The notes under the pieces: model-generated | Databases searched by the model: none | The model's input: only the letters and a program-made list of their open reading frames with translations | Told to the model about the DNA's origin: nothing | Translations under genes and position numbers: made by a program | Assembly: GCF_037975245.1 (NCBI RefSeq) | Contig: NC_092562.1 | Coordinates: forward strand, 9,465,001-9,529,000 | Reading direction: 5' to 3' | Length of the DNA: 64,000 nt | DNA from: Apostichopus japonicus | Taxonomy: Eukaryota; Echinodermata; Holothuroidea; Aspidochirotida; Stichopodidae | In this document: one piece after another, positions 21,572 to 33,448 of the stretch | Position numbering within the stretch: position 1 is the first letter of the stretch | Layout of the letters: each line of letters starts with the position of its first letter

Positions 21572-23251
21572 GTAAGATTAGTTTTGTTGTATATAATACA
21601 GTCGGTAAACTTTTGAACGAAATGTGCAGGACGGCCTGTAGATAATAAACGTGAAATCTGATTAAAACGTCTTCGGACGAAATCGACATAACACGAGAAA
21701 CTGTTTCATCTCAAATAACAAGAGCGCGCAGGTCACTGCACGTTTTTTTTCACACTTCTACTTGGAAACTGCAGTAAAGCTCAAGCCACTTATTTTCACC
21801 ATTCGTGATGGGAGGGTAACGGATATGGGGAAGAGTAGGGTAGGGGAGGGTAACGGGGAGGGGGGGGGGGTGGAGTGTCAACCTATACGCTATGACGAAT
21901 ATGCTCTGCAACATCCGATCGTCCGAGTTATTTGTAATCATGAACACCGGCAGCCAATATTCTCGTCCAAAACTGGGTCGTCAAGCTATAACGGTGGGTC
22001 GTGTTGTGGGCATGGTAGCGGGAAAAAAAAGGAAGATCAGTAACGATGCTTTTTCAATGGAATTTGACAGTTAATTGAACTTCCTCCTGCCATGAGGTGA
22101 TTGGTCTGCAAAGTTTTTGATAAATGCGTGTTCGGGTTGTTTACTAATTTTCAGTCAATTTACCAAACAAGTCAGCTAATCTACAGTTTCACCATCTATC
22201 ACAAGAGAGTGACTTTTAGGCCTTATAAAGTTATGGCGCACGGCTCTCCAAAAGCGAAATCACAACATGTATTACCAGGGGCAAAGTTTGGGAGGCAATT
22301 TTGTTTAAGGGATTATGCACGGTGATATCCGTACGTTGTGCCGTTTCATGTCGCGCAAGTACCGATATGTAGGTAGAACACCATAGTTATTTGACAAGGA
22401 TTTACTGGAATAAACAATAACATAAATGTGACAATCAGATGTAGCGTAATGATCACATTGTGATTTCTTTGAAAATATCGCTTACTCATGGGGAACATGC
22501 TGTGAATAAAGGAATTTCGAGAACAATAAGTACTTCTCCTCTTATCGTGGAAATCTCCCAATGTCACTGTCGAAATTATGAAATACTGTAACGCTGTCCG
22601 CTCCGGTGGTCAGTGGTGAAGTACCGCGGTTGGTAAGTAACGGGGTAGGTCGAGATAGATATTCGAGGAAACCGTGGAATTAAATACATTAACAGTGCAT
22701 TCTGAGTTTTATAAGTATATTTGTTGCAAGTCTATACAATGTACCTGCCGTACATCTTTCTCAATGTAATGAATAAACAAATAAATATGTACAAGAAGTA
22801 ATACATAAACGTCTAAAACACGACACACAGGTGGCGTACATTAATTAACCTTGTCACGGCGCAGCAATTCTGTAATACGTAAGTTCCCGGTATAGCAGCC
22901 CAACTAAACTATACGCATTGCGTCACGGACAACGCACCACAACAGACGATGAAATGCGTCAGCCCGCAAACCTACGTTGCGCCGGCCTTGCTTCTGCACC
23001 AGCAGTTTACACAGCGCAGCTGCAGAGTATGTGCGGCCGTCTGGGCAACAAAATACAACGATGAAACAAATAAATATGACAGAAAAATGCAAAATGAAAC
23101 AAGAATATGTAATACCAATTTAAAAATTGTGAGAGTCACACTTAAAAAAAAAATGTTTAAAAATATGAAGGGAATCAATTGCACCAAATTGAATAGAAGG
23201 AATCAGAAAACTTAACAGTGTACGTACACCAAGGAATCACAGGAAAACAGT

Positions 23252-23267
23252 TATGCTACGTCATCTT
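23252..23267. repeat. Left target-site duplication of the LINE
   Basis: TATGCTACGTCATCTT is repeated exactly at 25892-25907, bracketing all LINE-homologous sequence. Confidence 0.85.
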
Positions 23268-25891
23268 AACATAAACATGCGGACTTCCTTAATAAACAGG
23301 AACGTTTTTCCCGACGGAGCAATGTTCGCATCGTCGGATATAAAACAGTAGAAAAGGAAAATTGTCTTACCATTGCCTCGGAAGTGCTACAAAAAGCTGG
23401 TGTACCTAATTGTCACATCGAGCGGGCCCATCGGGATGGGAAAATAGTAAGGGGCAGATACCGCCATATACTCGTCCGAGTATCCTTTTTCCAAGATAAA
23501 TTAAAATCCTTAAGAACGCCCGACAAGCTCTCGCCGAAGATCCATTCTACATCACAGATGATCTTACCAAAGCCGACCTTGCAGAGAAAAGAAAGTGGAC
23601 AAAGAAATCGGCAGATCTATTCCAGACAGGAGTTAGACTCCATTTTCGTGGGGGTTGTTGGAGGCAGGCTGATGGTCGTCCGTTCAAGTTTGACTGACTT
23701 TTCGCAACCAGAGACATTTCCAGTCTATGGCCTGGTTACCATAATATTTTATGTTTACTTCGGAATTATTCGACTCTCAGGTACCAAAGTTTCTCATTTT
23801 CATTGCAGTATGCCTAGTCAGGCAATCTCGCTATTCAATTCTTCACGTCACCATTAAGGTGTCGTTTTGTTCCTTCCTCCCGGTTCCCCTCTGCGGGGAT
23901 TTACCACCATCTTCAGGAAGGTTTGACTTTCTCTTATTATATTTCCTCTCCTATTTTTTCAACTCTCTCTTCCCGTTTGTTTTTTTGTTTGTATTTTTTC
24001 ATTGTGTTTAGGAATTTAGTTTCATGTCCAATTTAAGATGCATGACTTATAACGCTAGGGGGCTTAGGCAATACAAGAAAAGGAGAAAAATTTTTGCGTT
24101 TCTCCACACCCATACCAAAGATATTTACTTTCTCCAGGAGACGCATAGTACACATTGCGATGAGGGTCGGTGGAAAAACGAATGGGGTGGTCAAATTTTT
24201 TTTGACCATGGTACCTCTTCAAGTCGAGGTGTTTGCATTCTTTTCCATCCAAACCTTACTGTTAGTATTACTCGTATATTTCGACTTAACAATGGAAGAC
24301 TTCTTATTCTGGATGCCACTATTCATGGAAAGCTGTTTACGCTGGCGTGCCTCTATGGTCCTAACGTTGTCGATCCGCATTGTTTAAACGTCCTGTCAAA
24401 TAGTTTACATAACTTTACTAGCGATTACATCATCGTGGGGGGAGATTTTAATTTTGTTTTTAATTTAGATATTGATAAGCAAGGTGGTATTCCTCGTACA
24501 AACTTTAAGATGAGGGATACGTGCTTGGATTTAATGACTACCTTTAACTTATTAGATATTTGGAGAGACAGAAATCCTCATCAAAAAGACTTCACCTGGA
24601 ATTCAAATGTTACCCGTACTATTCACTGTAGATTAGATTTTTTCCTTATCTCACAGTGTTTGGCTCATTCTGTGACCAAGAGTTTTTTTCGAGTGGTATG
24701 CAGTCTGATCATTCCATAGTTAACCTTTTTATTACAGTAGATAGTCAGAAAAGGCGTCCAGGCTTCTGGAAGTTCAATAATTCCCTCTTGTCAGATTCAG
24801 TGTATATAGACATGATTAATAACCTTATTGTGACAGAAGTAGACTCTCTGCATAGCAGTAATGCTTCAAGTAAGTGGGAATTGATTAAGTATAAAATCCG
24901 TATTGCAACCATTAACTACAGTAAAAGTAAGGCAGACGCTCGTAGGAAAAATGAATTTCAGTTAGTCAAGGAAATTTCTAGGTTAGAAAGTCTTTATTAC
25001 GTCTCTGGCTCAAGCGAAGTCTTTAACAATCTCCAGGAGGCCAAAAATAACTTGAATCACATTTATGATTATAAGCTGCAAGGTATCATTATTAGATCGA
25101 AAGCAATGTGGGTTGAACAGGGAGAACGTAATACGAAGTATTTTTTGGATTTGGAGAGGCGAAATAAGTCAAGGAATTCAATATCAAAGCTGAAAGGTAG
25201 AGATGGAAATGACATAACTGGTACCAAAGCAATTCTCAACGAATTAAATCATTTTTATATCAACCTTTATACGAGTGAAAGCCAAATGTGAGAGATTTTT
25301 TTACAAACATTCATGGCGCCAAGTTTCTTGGGGAGGCAGATGCAAATTCCTGTGATGGGCGGTTTTCAGTCGAGGACTGTCACACTGCTCTACTTACATT
25401 TTGTAACGGGAAAAGTCCCGGTAGCGACGGTCTCTCCGCAGACTTCTACAAAAAATGTTGGCCAGTAATCGGAGAGTTGGTAACAGACTCTATAAATTAT
25501 GCATTTGACCACATTGGTATGTCCTCTGAACAATCTAGGAGTATCATAACATTAATCCCCAAACCAGGCAAGGATCATGGTTTTGTCAGGAATTACCGCC
25601 CTATTTCCCTCTTAAATGTGGACTATAAAATTGCTTCAAAAGTACTTGCGTTAAGAATAAAACATTTAATACCAAAGTTAATTGACACTAACCAGACTGG
25701 CTTCGTTAACAACAGATTTATTGGTGAGAATATTCGCTGCATTCTTGACACTATTGATTAATGTGATGACAACAACATTTCAGGTTTTCTCTTGAGTATT
25801 GATTTTGAAAAGGCTTTTGACAGGCTTGAGTGGAATTTTATTTGGGAGTGCTTACACTATTTCAAATTCAATGAGGACATTATAAAAAAAA
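23268..25891 (+). mobile_element. Tx1/L1-like LINE copy, 5' and 3' truncated, with target-site duplication
   Basis: ORF1 remnant (about 23315-23700): NVRIVGY ... IERAHRDGK ... FFQDKL, the L1 ORF1p RNA-binding region, with one frameshift near 23515. ORF2 starts at about 24024: an AP endonuclease domain (NARGL, LQETH, GGDFN, RLDFFLIS, SDHS) with a frameshift in a T-run at 24683-24689. A reverse transcriptase follows from about 25288 (KSPGSDGLSADFYKK, RPISLLNVDYKIASKVLA, DFEKAFDRLEW). It has an in-frame TAA at 25759-25761 and another frame change near 25285. The element stops inside the reverse transcriptase, before the YADD active site, in an 8-A run (25884-25891) followed at once by the duplicated target. 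It is dead. The structure is consistent with reverse transcription of a prematurely polyadenylated RNA, with 5' truncation. Confidence 0.85.
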
Positions 25892-25907
25892 TATGCTACG
25901 TCATCTT
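25892..25907. repeat. Right target-site duplication of the LINE
   Basis: This exact 16-bp copy of 23252-23267 directly follows the A-run that ends the LINE. Confidence 0.85.
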
Positions 25908-27002
25908 GTATGCCACGCTGCACAAGGTCAGTGAACGGTGTGGGCTACTCGTCATGTTGTCATTGTGCCCACAGGGCAGTTTTTAACAGGGCCAGTGGCA
26001 GATGAGTGTCACATTGTCTTTAAGCAGTATGGAAAATCACGATCTAACCGCTGCCGTTTGAACAGCTGCGCCAGGCATCAGCTTTATTCAGTACTGCATT
26101 AACCACCTAGAGCAGTCAGTTGAAGGTGATACTCTTACAAGGCCCCACGTTACTATTAATACTACCCGAGACGGTACAATGCTAAATCCACGTTGGACGA
26201 ATCATTACTTCTATCCCTAAATTCTCCCTCTAATATCAATATAACGAACGATATCTTTCCTTTAAATTATTCAAACTGATTCTGCGCGTATTATTACCGA
26301 TAGTTTGAAACTCGGAACGCGAGGACACTGCCATACTGATTCTCACAGACAGGCCTTGTCACCGTGACCAGGTACATTTTTGGGCCCGGTGATATGTATT
26401 GATATGTAGTCTTGTTAAGACCCTAGAATGTACAGTGTACCTTTCTTTTTCACAAACTATTTTCCCGTATCTATTCTTCAGATTGATACTAGGGTCTTTG
26501 CACATTTCTCCCAAGCTATCTTATGTTTTACTTTGATTTTGAGAGATTTGCTTCAGAAAAGCGAAGAAGCCAATCAGTTTTGCCAATTGGGCCCACTTCC
26601 CCAAAATTATTTATTCAAGCCCTGCCTCCCGCAGTGAACAATCACTTGGCCTTAGATTGGTTTGTACACTGCGAGGCGGTCGCTAATTGCTGTGGAAGAA
26701 ACATGATCTCACATGACACGCAATTTTGTAACAATAATATGAATAAAGATTTGGGGTTTATAGAAGTTCACTCCCCTCTTTGAAGAAATGTCCAAGACAT
26801 TTTTGTACCGAACAGATCATCGGGCATGTAAAATACAGTGGGCGAGCGCAATAGTGGGTGGTAGGCAGGAACGGACTCTGAGGCATGTACAGTTTGCACG
26901 CGAGAAAAAGAGTATTACAAACGACCTGACCAAGACTAGATGATCTGTATGGAACGCCGAAAGGGCAATGTATTATGTTGTTTGCTTCTATGCTGTCTGA
27001 AT

Positions 27003-27200
27003 CATGTTGTTGTCTCCTTTGATGTTGTTGTCTCGTTTAATGTTGTTGTCTCCTTCAATGATGTTATCTCCTTTGGTGTTGTCTCCGTTGATGCTGCTGT
27101 CTCCTTCAACGTTGTTGTCTACTTTGATGCTGCTGTCTCCTTCAACGTTGTTGTCTATTTTGATGCTGTTGTCTCATTTGATGTTGTTGTCTCATTTGAA
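27003..27200. repeat. Minisatellite of GTTGTTGTCTCCTTYAAT-type units
   Basis: About ten degenerate 18-21-nt units with GTTGTTGTCT cores. In frame it would read VVVSFNVVVSFD repeatedly. This is the by-product of a triplet-compatible repeat and not evidence of a protein. Confidence 0.75.
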
Positions 27201-30200
27201 GCTGGCGGCGCTGTTCACTTTTATGACGTCAAAATACGTATACAAATTCAAAGAATTAAAGCTTCAGAACTAGCTAAAATATCGTAGAGAGACCGACTAG
27301 CCTATCTTGTAGGGCTAGGTTATAGGAAAAAAATGAAAGCGGAAATGATGGAAATCTCTGTAAAATCGTTGAAGAACCTACGAACTCTTTCAGCCTATAA
27401 GAAAAAGACATCCATGTGGTAAAATTTAAAGGCACCGACCTAGCCTAACGTTAGATGTATGATACGTAGCCTTAGTATAACCATAGTAGTATTAAGTATA
27501 CTCATGAGCAGTTTTCGTAAATTACTCTATCGTTTGAGAGGAACGAATAAAAGTCCGTAAGCATAAGATATGAAATAAACGGGGTGGTTCGTCGGATGAG
27601 AGTAGTCAATTATTGACCTTTCATTACTTGACATTTTCTTCGAGGGAATATATTTTGACAAATCCGGTTAGCAGTGTTGATGCTCCGTGTGGGAGCGGCC
27701 CTTGATTGGCGCCGCCCCCACAGACAATATCGAATCAGCATTCGTATCCATTTCCCTGCAAGACGATCTGCTAAACGTACTACAATTATCGAGTAAGTCC
27801 AACAGCATAAACTAACTTGACTTATTATAGGTGCTGCATGGGCCTTTTTTTCTTTAAAAAAATCTCATCAGATGTGCGCAATGCTTATCAACAAGTACTG
27901 CCGACGAATAATGATTTTCACTTGAAAGTGAAAAGGAATCAATTGATCTTGTATAGAAAGATTCTAGATTTATATACAACATTGGTGAGTTTCCATAGTA
28001 GGGGGCATTAACTTTACAACTAAATAGCTTACTGTATATAGGCATATAGGCATATAGGAACATCCGTGAGAGGGTGGAAGAAGGCACGAGCGGGGCGAAG
28101 CACTTCTGTTTAAGGGAGCAGAGGCCAATTTTACTAGAAAACCTTTGCCTCTTCCCCCCTTTAAAATAATAGCTCCTGAGGAGCCGTCATTACATATTTT
28201 CTAGGCATTTTTTTCTCACAATTTTGTGAGAAGGGGGGGGGGTTTGACAGATAAAGGACAGCAATTAATCGGTCAAATCCAGACGCTAAGATGGTGCTGA
28301 CCTAGTGAGCGTGTATCTTGCAGGCAAAGTCAAAGAAGAGACAGTTACCCTTTGTTGTGTGAGGAACTTGTGTGACCTGCTTGGTACGTAAGAATTGGAA
28401 ACACCATTGATCTATAGAGCTTATAATAGACAGACTTTCTATGTATATTCAGTTGGGACAATTTCCTAATTCTTATAAATCTCTAAACTGTACTCCAATA
28501 TCATGCTTCAAAGCACAGCTGGTATTGAGAGTACAAACAGTTCCTAACCTTGATCTGATAGAAATATGATGATCATACTGCTCGTACTGACGATAGGAGT
28601 ACTCTGAAGCGGGACATGACACTACAGTATAGAAAAAATTGTCCCGACTGGGTGATATGTGATAGAGCACCTCTATATCATGGATAAGTAAAGATTAATT
28701 CGTCACATCATATCAGCTGATCATGTTGAACCGAGCACACAAACTCACGTTTTACCGACTAGGCCTTCGATGATGATTGGCAATTTGGCACATACTGGCA
28801 ATCGTAGAGTTGCGTAGAAAATACTGAGACGTCTTGCAAACATGGATGCCTGTAATTGAACGCAGTAATCTACTATTGAAGTTCGACACGCTAACTCCCC
28901 AGGTAAAGAAACGCACGCGATTCGATCTAACTGCCATCCTCAAAATAATTTGAGAGTGACAAAAGAACTTTGCCGCATGTTGCTTGACAACCCCTAAGTA
29001 TGTTTCGCCATTTCACCGATTAGAACTAACGATCGTACTTGGGAATACTAGCATGTAATGTTAGGCTATGGAATTTGTTTCCAAGAGATTTGAAGAATTA
29101 TTGGAATAGAGAAGCATAATTTCAGGTTTTAGTCTTGGAGAGTCTCTTATATAAAGGCAGGGCAAATGTTTAATGATCGTTGGCTTAGACGATCAAATTT
29201 CCAAACTCAGCCTTTGAGTGTATATGTACAGTGGTCAAGTAATACTTGTTAACATAAAATTGAGATTCCATTGTACGGTAACGAAATAGCCTCACATTGG
29301 TATCGTCAGCCTCCAACAATTTGGTTGTACTGTTCGTCCATAGCATGATAGAACCACCAAAATGGACCATAAGCTAGTGTTTTATCCATCAAACCTACAC
29401 ATTTTCTTCTACGGTGTACATATTGGTTATTGTTTGTTGCTATGCAATTTTTTAGCAAAACCAAATTTGCTGTTTGGACAAGTTAAACAAAAGACCTGGT
29501 TGTTGAAGGGACAACCAAAAAATCCCCAAAAATTGTCCTGATAAACAGATGGGAAATCTTCTTATGAGATTTTAGACAGATCCCAAAGATGTAGAAAAAG
29601 CTAAAACAATGGCCATGTAAATGTAACCTTTAATTTGCCTTCTATTGGCCCTGAACAAATGAATGGCTTTGCAGAGCAGGCAAAGTGGAGCATGTGAAGC
29701 ATCAGAATGCATGGGAAGTGAAATTACTTCAACAGGATTGAAAGACTATAATTTGAGCTACCAAGGTTTGAAAGTCAATCATTTTCAAAGTCATATGCCA
29801 AGTCTCCCACAAAGTTGTCATGTAATAAATTGAATGCAATTAAAATATTATTCTGTAAAAGTGTTTAAAATTTTCATTTTGAATTTGGTCTTTTTGGCAT
29901 ATTGCGTCAATTTTTAGACCATGTAAGGGATGCAGAGTGACTATATATTCCAATTAAAGTGACTGCATGCATTTCATAGTGTGACAAGATTAATGTCATC
30001 AATGTTCCCCTCAGGGCCCTCTGGAATATTTATCTAATCAAACCCTTCATAATGACTGGAAATTGTTGAGGCGATACTATATACCCATTTGGAAGGTAGA
30101 GTATAAAGACCTTATGTTTGATAGCATTTTATGCTATTTGGCATTAATATTGAAAGATAACCCCTCAAGCAGCCGGTTGACTTTACAACAGAACCTCTTG

Positions 30201-30667
30201 AACTATTCATAAATGAACTTAAAATTTACTGTTACCGTTTGCATTACATCTCTCAAATGATCTTTGATGGGGATCGACTGTACCTCAAGAAAGTGTTTTG
30301 CTTTAAATTAATAACAATATTTGATATACTGTAGCCTAGGTATACAGTACGATACCCCGGCCCATATCTGATGTAGTTATAGACTTAGCTAGCTTACTGT
30401 TACTGCATACCTGCAACTACACGTAAGTAGAGCAATAGCTGTTATCATAAATTTTATAACAGAACACATGTTGCATCATTCCAGGATATCCAACCCAATT
30501 TGTCTTCTTTTAATCTCCATTGTTATCCTCCATGTTGTTGCTGGGCATCCCATCTTTCCCCTCAGCCATTGAGGGTGTCCAGGTAAGTGTATTAATCTAC
30601 AGTGGCCATCTCTATCCATTCTCAGGATATGCCCAATCTATGCCTCTTTTGAACTTTTTTAGACTTC

Positions 30668-30710
30668 GTGTAAAAGTAAGTGGGCCTGACTTTTCGATCC
30701 TAGCAGGATC
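30668..30710. repeat. Copy of a dispersed repeat with GATCCTAGCAGGATC core
   Basis: GTGTAAAAGTAAGTGGGCCT then GACTTTTCGATCCTAGCAGGATC, matching 51798-51840 closely. The core GATCCT-AGC-AGGATC is itself an inverted repeat. It is in the first intron of gene B. Confidence 0.6.
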
Positions 30711-30877
30711 TTCTTCAGAGAATGAATGCCAAGTAACATATACTATTTGACTTCATCAGTTTTGATCGGTGTACTTTCAGAGAGCTGTTTTATTGCAGTG
30801 ACTGACATTTTTAAATTAACAGAGTTTGTCCTGAAATGTCTTTAACTGTTAAACGTTCTTAGTACACATCGTTTCAG

Positions 30878-31195
30878 AAAACGGAGATATTCGTTTAGTG
30901 GATGGTGAAGAACAGACAGAAGGCCGTGTGGAGGTCTACCAGAGTGGAGTGTGGGGTACAGTATGTGATGATGGTTGGACAATCCAGGAAGCAGATGTGG
31001 TCTGCTACCAGCTAGGGTTTGGACCTGCAGCTGCTTCTCTTACAAAGGCCCACTTTGGTAGAGGCACCGGTCCAATTCTAATGGATGATGTACAATGTAG
31101 TGGCCAAGAACAGAGATTGGCAGATTGTGTCTTCCGTGGTGGTGGAAATAACTGTGGTCATAATGAAGATGCTAGTGTGATCTGTACTAATGTCA
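30878..31195 (+). CDS. SRCR domain exon 1 of gene B
   Basis: This single exon of 106 codons, phase 1 at both ends (CGTTTCAG|AA and GTCA|GTAAGT), encodes a complete six-cysteine SRCR domain: [40 protein letters not shown] and HNEDASVIC. It is the first SRCR domain after the signal peptide. Compared with the type B exons it has an extra glycine-rich loop (RGGGNNCGH) before the fifth cysteine. Both metal-site motifs (DD and ED) are kept, so it should be functional. The open frame runs on past the donor into a TA microsatellite that starts only a few bases into the intron. Confidence 0.9.
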
Positions 31196-31202
31196 GTAAG
31201 TT

Positions 31203-31236
31203 ATACTATATATATATATATATATATATATGAAGA

Positions 31237-31272
<36 letters not shown>

Positions 31273-31274
31273 TA
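31203..31274. repeat. (TA)n microsatellite next to a splice donor
   Basis: Two long TA runs separated by GAAG and ACAT interruptions begin about 8 nt into the intron after exon 30878-31195. Confidence 0.85.
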
Positions 31275-32242
31275 AATTGCCAAACGGATCTTGTTACTGA
31301 GAGAGACCCCATATCTGCTTCCACTAATTTCAGTCTGGTTCAAATTCCCTTTTCAAAATCGGTAATACCCAGATTGTAAACTAACCAATACATTTTGACT
31401 GTTACAAGTCAACAGTGGGATTCCTTTTGGCAAAGATTTAGGACGAACCATATACCACAAAATTGGTTAGCCTGTAACTACTTGTACCATCAATTGAAAT
31501 GCCTGTGCACCCATTTGTATCTTTCCTCTTGGACAATTGTATAAGTTATGTGGAATCCCAAAGAAACCACACATCATTTAGAACTCAGTGGCAAGATTAG
31601 TGTCACTCAGGCCAGATTTGCAATAAATCAGCTACTCCAATCCTTTGCAAGTTGCACTTGCTGCCTGTTGAGTCTCACATCAATCCAAAATTCTACTCCT
31701 ATCATTCAAATGCATCCATGCTCTTTCTCCCACCTGGGTACACCCCTGCTTGCCGACTGTAAGCTAGTTCTAAAGTTGTACTTGCTCCCTCCTTCTGTAG
31801 CCACAAAGCTTTTTAGTGGTCATGCTTTTCTGTCTTTCTTTGAAATCGCCCTCAGATAAAGAAGCTGAATCTGCATCTAGCTTTCTAGAATCTGTATCTT
31901 GTGATATATAAGACTCATCTATCATCAATATTATACTTTGTCGCTTGTTTATTCTCTTTTCCTCAGCACGGCCAGACTGAAGTGTGTGTTGCGCATTATA
32001 AGAATGGTTTCTTATTATTATGGAAATGTTTTTCTTGTTAGATTTGTTTATGAGTAGATCACTGATCTTATATGTAAGGGAATCTCTCTCCATCGCTTTA
32101 AAACAAGTTTCTTATAGCAACAGTTGTATACTGAGTAGAATGTGAACCATAATGAGAATAGCATATTATGTTGAACATGATACAAAAGTTGTGTTATTCT
32201 AACATCTGTGAACAGTAAAAAAAATCAGTGGGTTGCGTTTTC

Positions 32243-32990
32243 TCATACTAATGCTACTTGTACTTTAATTCATACTAAGGGTACTTGTACTCTTACTAAT
32301 CTTATTTCTCCTTGTACTTATACTAATGGTATTTCCATTGTAGTCATACTAAGGGTACTTCTACTTGAACTCATATGAAGGATACTTGTAGTTATACTAA
32401 GGTTACTTCTTCTTGTACTTATACTCATACTACGGGTACTTCTATGTACGTGCTCATACTACTTGGTTACTTTTACTTGTAGTATACTCATGCTTAGGGT
32501 ACGTCTACGTGTACTCATACTAAGGATGCTTCTACTTTTACTCAGCCTCATACTTAAGGTACTTTTACTAGTACTCAATCATACTAAGTGCACTTCTACT
32601 TGTACTAAATCTCATACTAAAGGTGCTTCTACTTGAACTCAATCGCATACTAAGTGTACTTTTATTTGTAATTATACCAAGGGTAGTTTTACTTAATCTC
32701 TCACTAAGGGTACTTCTACTTGTACTCATACTAAGGATACTTCTACTTTTACTCAATCTCATACTAAAGGTACTTCTACTTGTACTCAATCGCATACTAA
32801 GTGTACTTCTACTTGTACGCAATCTCATACTAAAGGAGCTTCTACTGTACTCAATCGCATACTAAGGGTACTTTTACCTTTACTCAATCTCTCATTAAAG
32901 GTACTTGTAGTTGTAATCGTACTAAGGGTGCTTTTACTTGTACTCATACTAATGGTACTTGTAATTGCAATCAAACCCATACTAAGGGAT
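32243..32990. repeat. Minisatellite of CTTGTACTCATACTAAGGGTA-like units
   Basis: About 25 degenerate units built from TACTTSTACTTGTA, CTCATACTAA and GGGTACTT blocks span roughly 750 bp. Both strands give long open frames of leucine- or serine-rich repeats (RSTLSMRLS), produced by the repeat and not by selection for protein. Confidence 0.8.
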
Positions 32991-33127
32991 TTCTGCTCTC
33001 TCGGCACAGTTCGTGCCAGTACTCACACATTGGGAACCAGCAACTAAATGAAACTGTGATATATTAATCTGCATGCTTATTCCTCTATTTCCTTCTTGAA
33101 GCTAACTAACTTGTTGATTTCTCCTAG

Positions 33128-33448
33128 GTGATGGAGAAATACGTCTTGTCGGTGGTGAAAGTCAGTATGAAGGTACTCTGGAGATCTATCTTAATGGACA
33201 ATGGGTCAGGGTCTGTATTCCTGAGTGGACCCCAGAGAATGCGAAGGTGGTTTGTCGACAGCTTGGTTATGAAAATGTGGCCCAATATTTATCCTACAGT
33301 TTGTTTGGTCATGACGATTTACCAGTCTTGTTGGACAAAGTCTTATGCACCGGGGCAGAAGCTAGACTAAAGGACTGTAGTTACTCTGTGGTTAGTAACT
33401 GCCACGTGGGCGCATCGGGCAGCGTTGGCCTAATATGTGACACGCCAG
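33128..33448 (+). CDS. Divergent SRCR domain exon of gene B
   Basis: 107 codons, phase 1 both ends (CTCCTAG|GT and ACGCCAG|GT). The fold markers are present: GEIRLVGGES, LEIYLNGQW, VVCRQLGY, CTGAEARLKDC and a final LIC, with all six cysteines. The usual WGTVCDD is WVRVCIP, LDDV is LDKV and the HxEDAGVIC block is HVGASGSVGLIC. So the acidic residues at the typical cation-binding positions are lost. The reading frame is intact, which argues that the domain is kept but has changed ligand properties. The most N-terminal Met in the open frame is not a start codon; this is an internal exon. Confidence 0.88.

Larger units (their letters stand above)
21572..30877 (+). other. First intron of gene B (about 9.3 kb)
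   Basis: No SRCR or other exon was recognised within it. It contains a poly-G run near 21860-21870, a full LINE insertion (23268-25891), a minisatellite (27003-27200) and a copy of a palindromic repeat (30668-30710). The remaining open frames have no family motif. Additional small exons cannot be excluded. Confidence 0.5.
31196..33127 (+). other. Intron with TA microsatellite and a minisatellite
   Basis: It holds a TA repeat at about 31203-31274 and the 32.2-33.0 kb minisatellite. No other exon was seen; the open frames at 31548 and 31770 have no motif. Confidence 0.6.

Noticed and set aside
23951-24011. Hydrophobic frame (FFNSLFPFVFLFVFFHC) as a membrane protein
   Set aside because: It lies in the spacer between ORF1 and ORF2 of the LINE and is a T-rich low-complexity stretch.
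26940-27287. Long open frame with repeated VVVSFNV units
   Set aside because: It arises from a GTTGTTGTCT minisatellite whose unit length keeps the frame open; there is no unique protein sequence or domain.
30566-30582. Possible tiny exon between CCCCTCAG and GTAAGT in the first intron of gene B
   Set aside because: It is 17 nt, which breaks the phase 1-1 pattern, and encodes nothing SRCR-like.
32568-33007. Serine/leucine-rich repeat frames on both strands (RSTLSMRLS)
   Set aside because: Both strands are open because of the 32.2-33.0 kb minisatellite, not because of coding selection.
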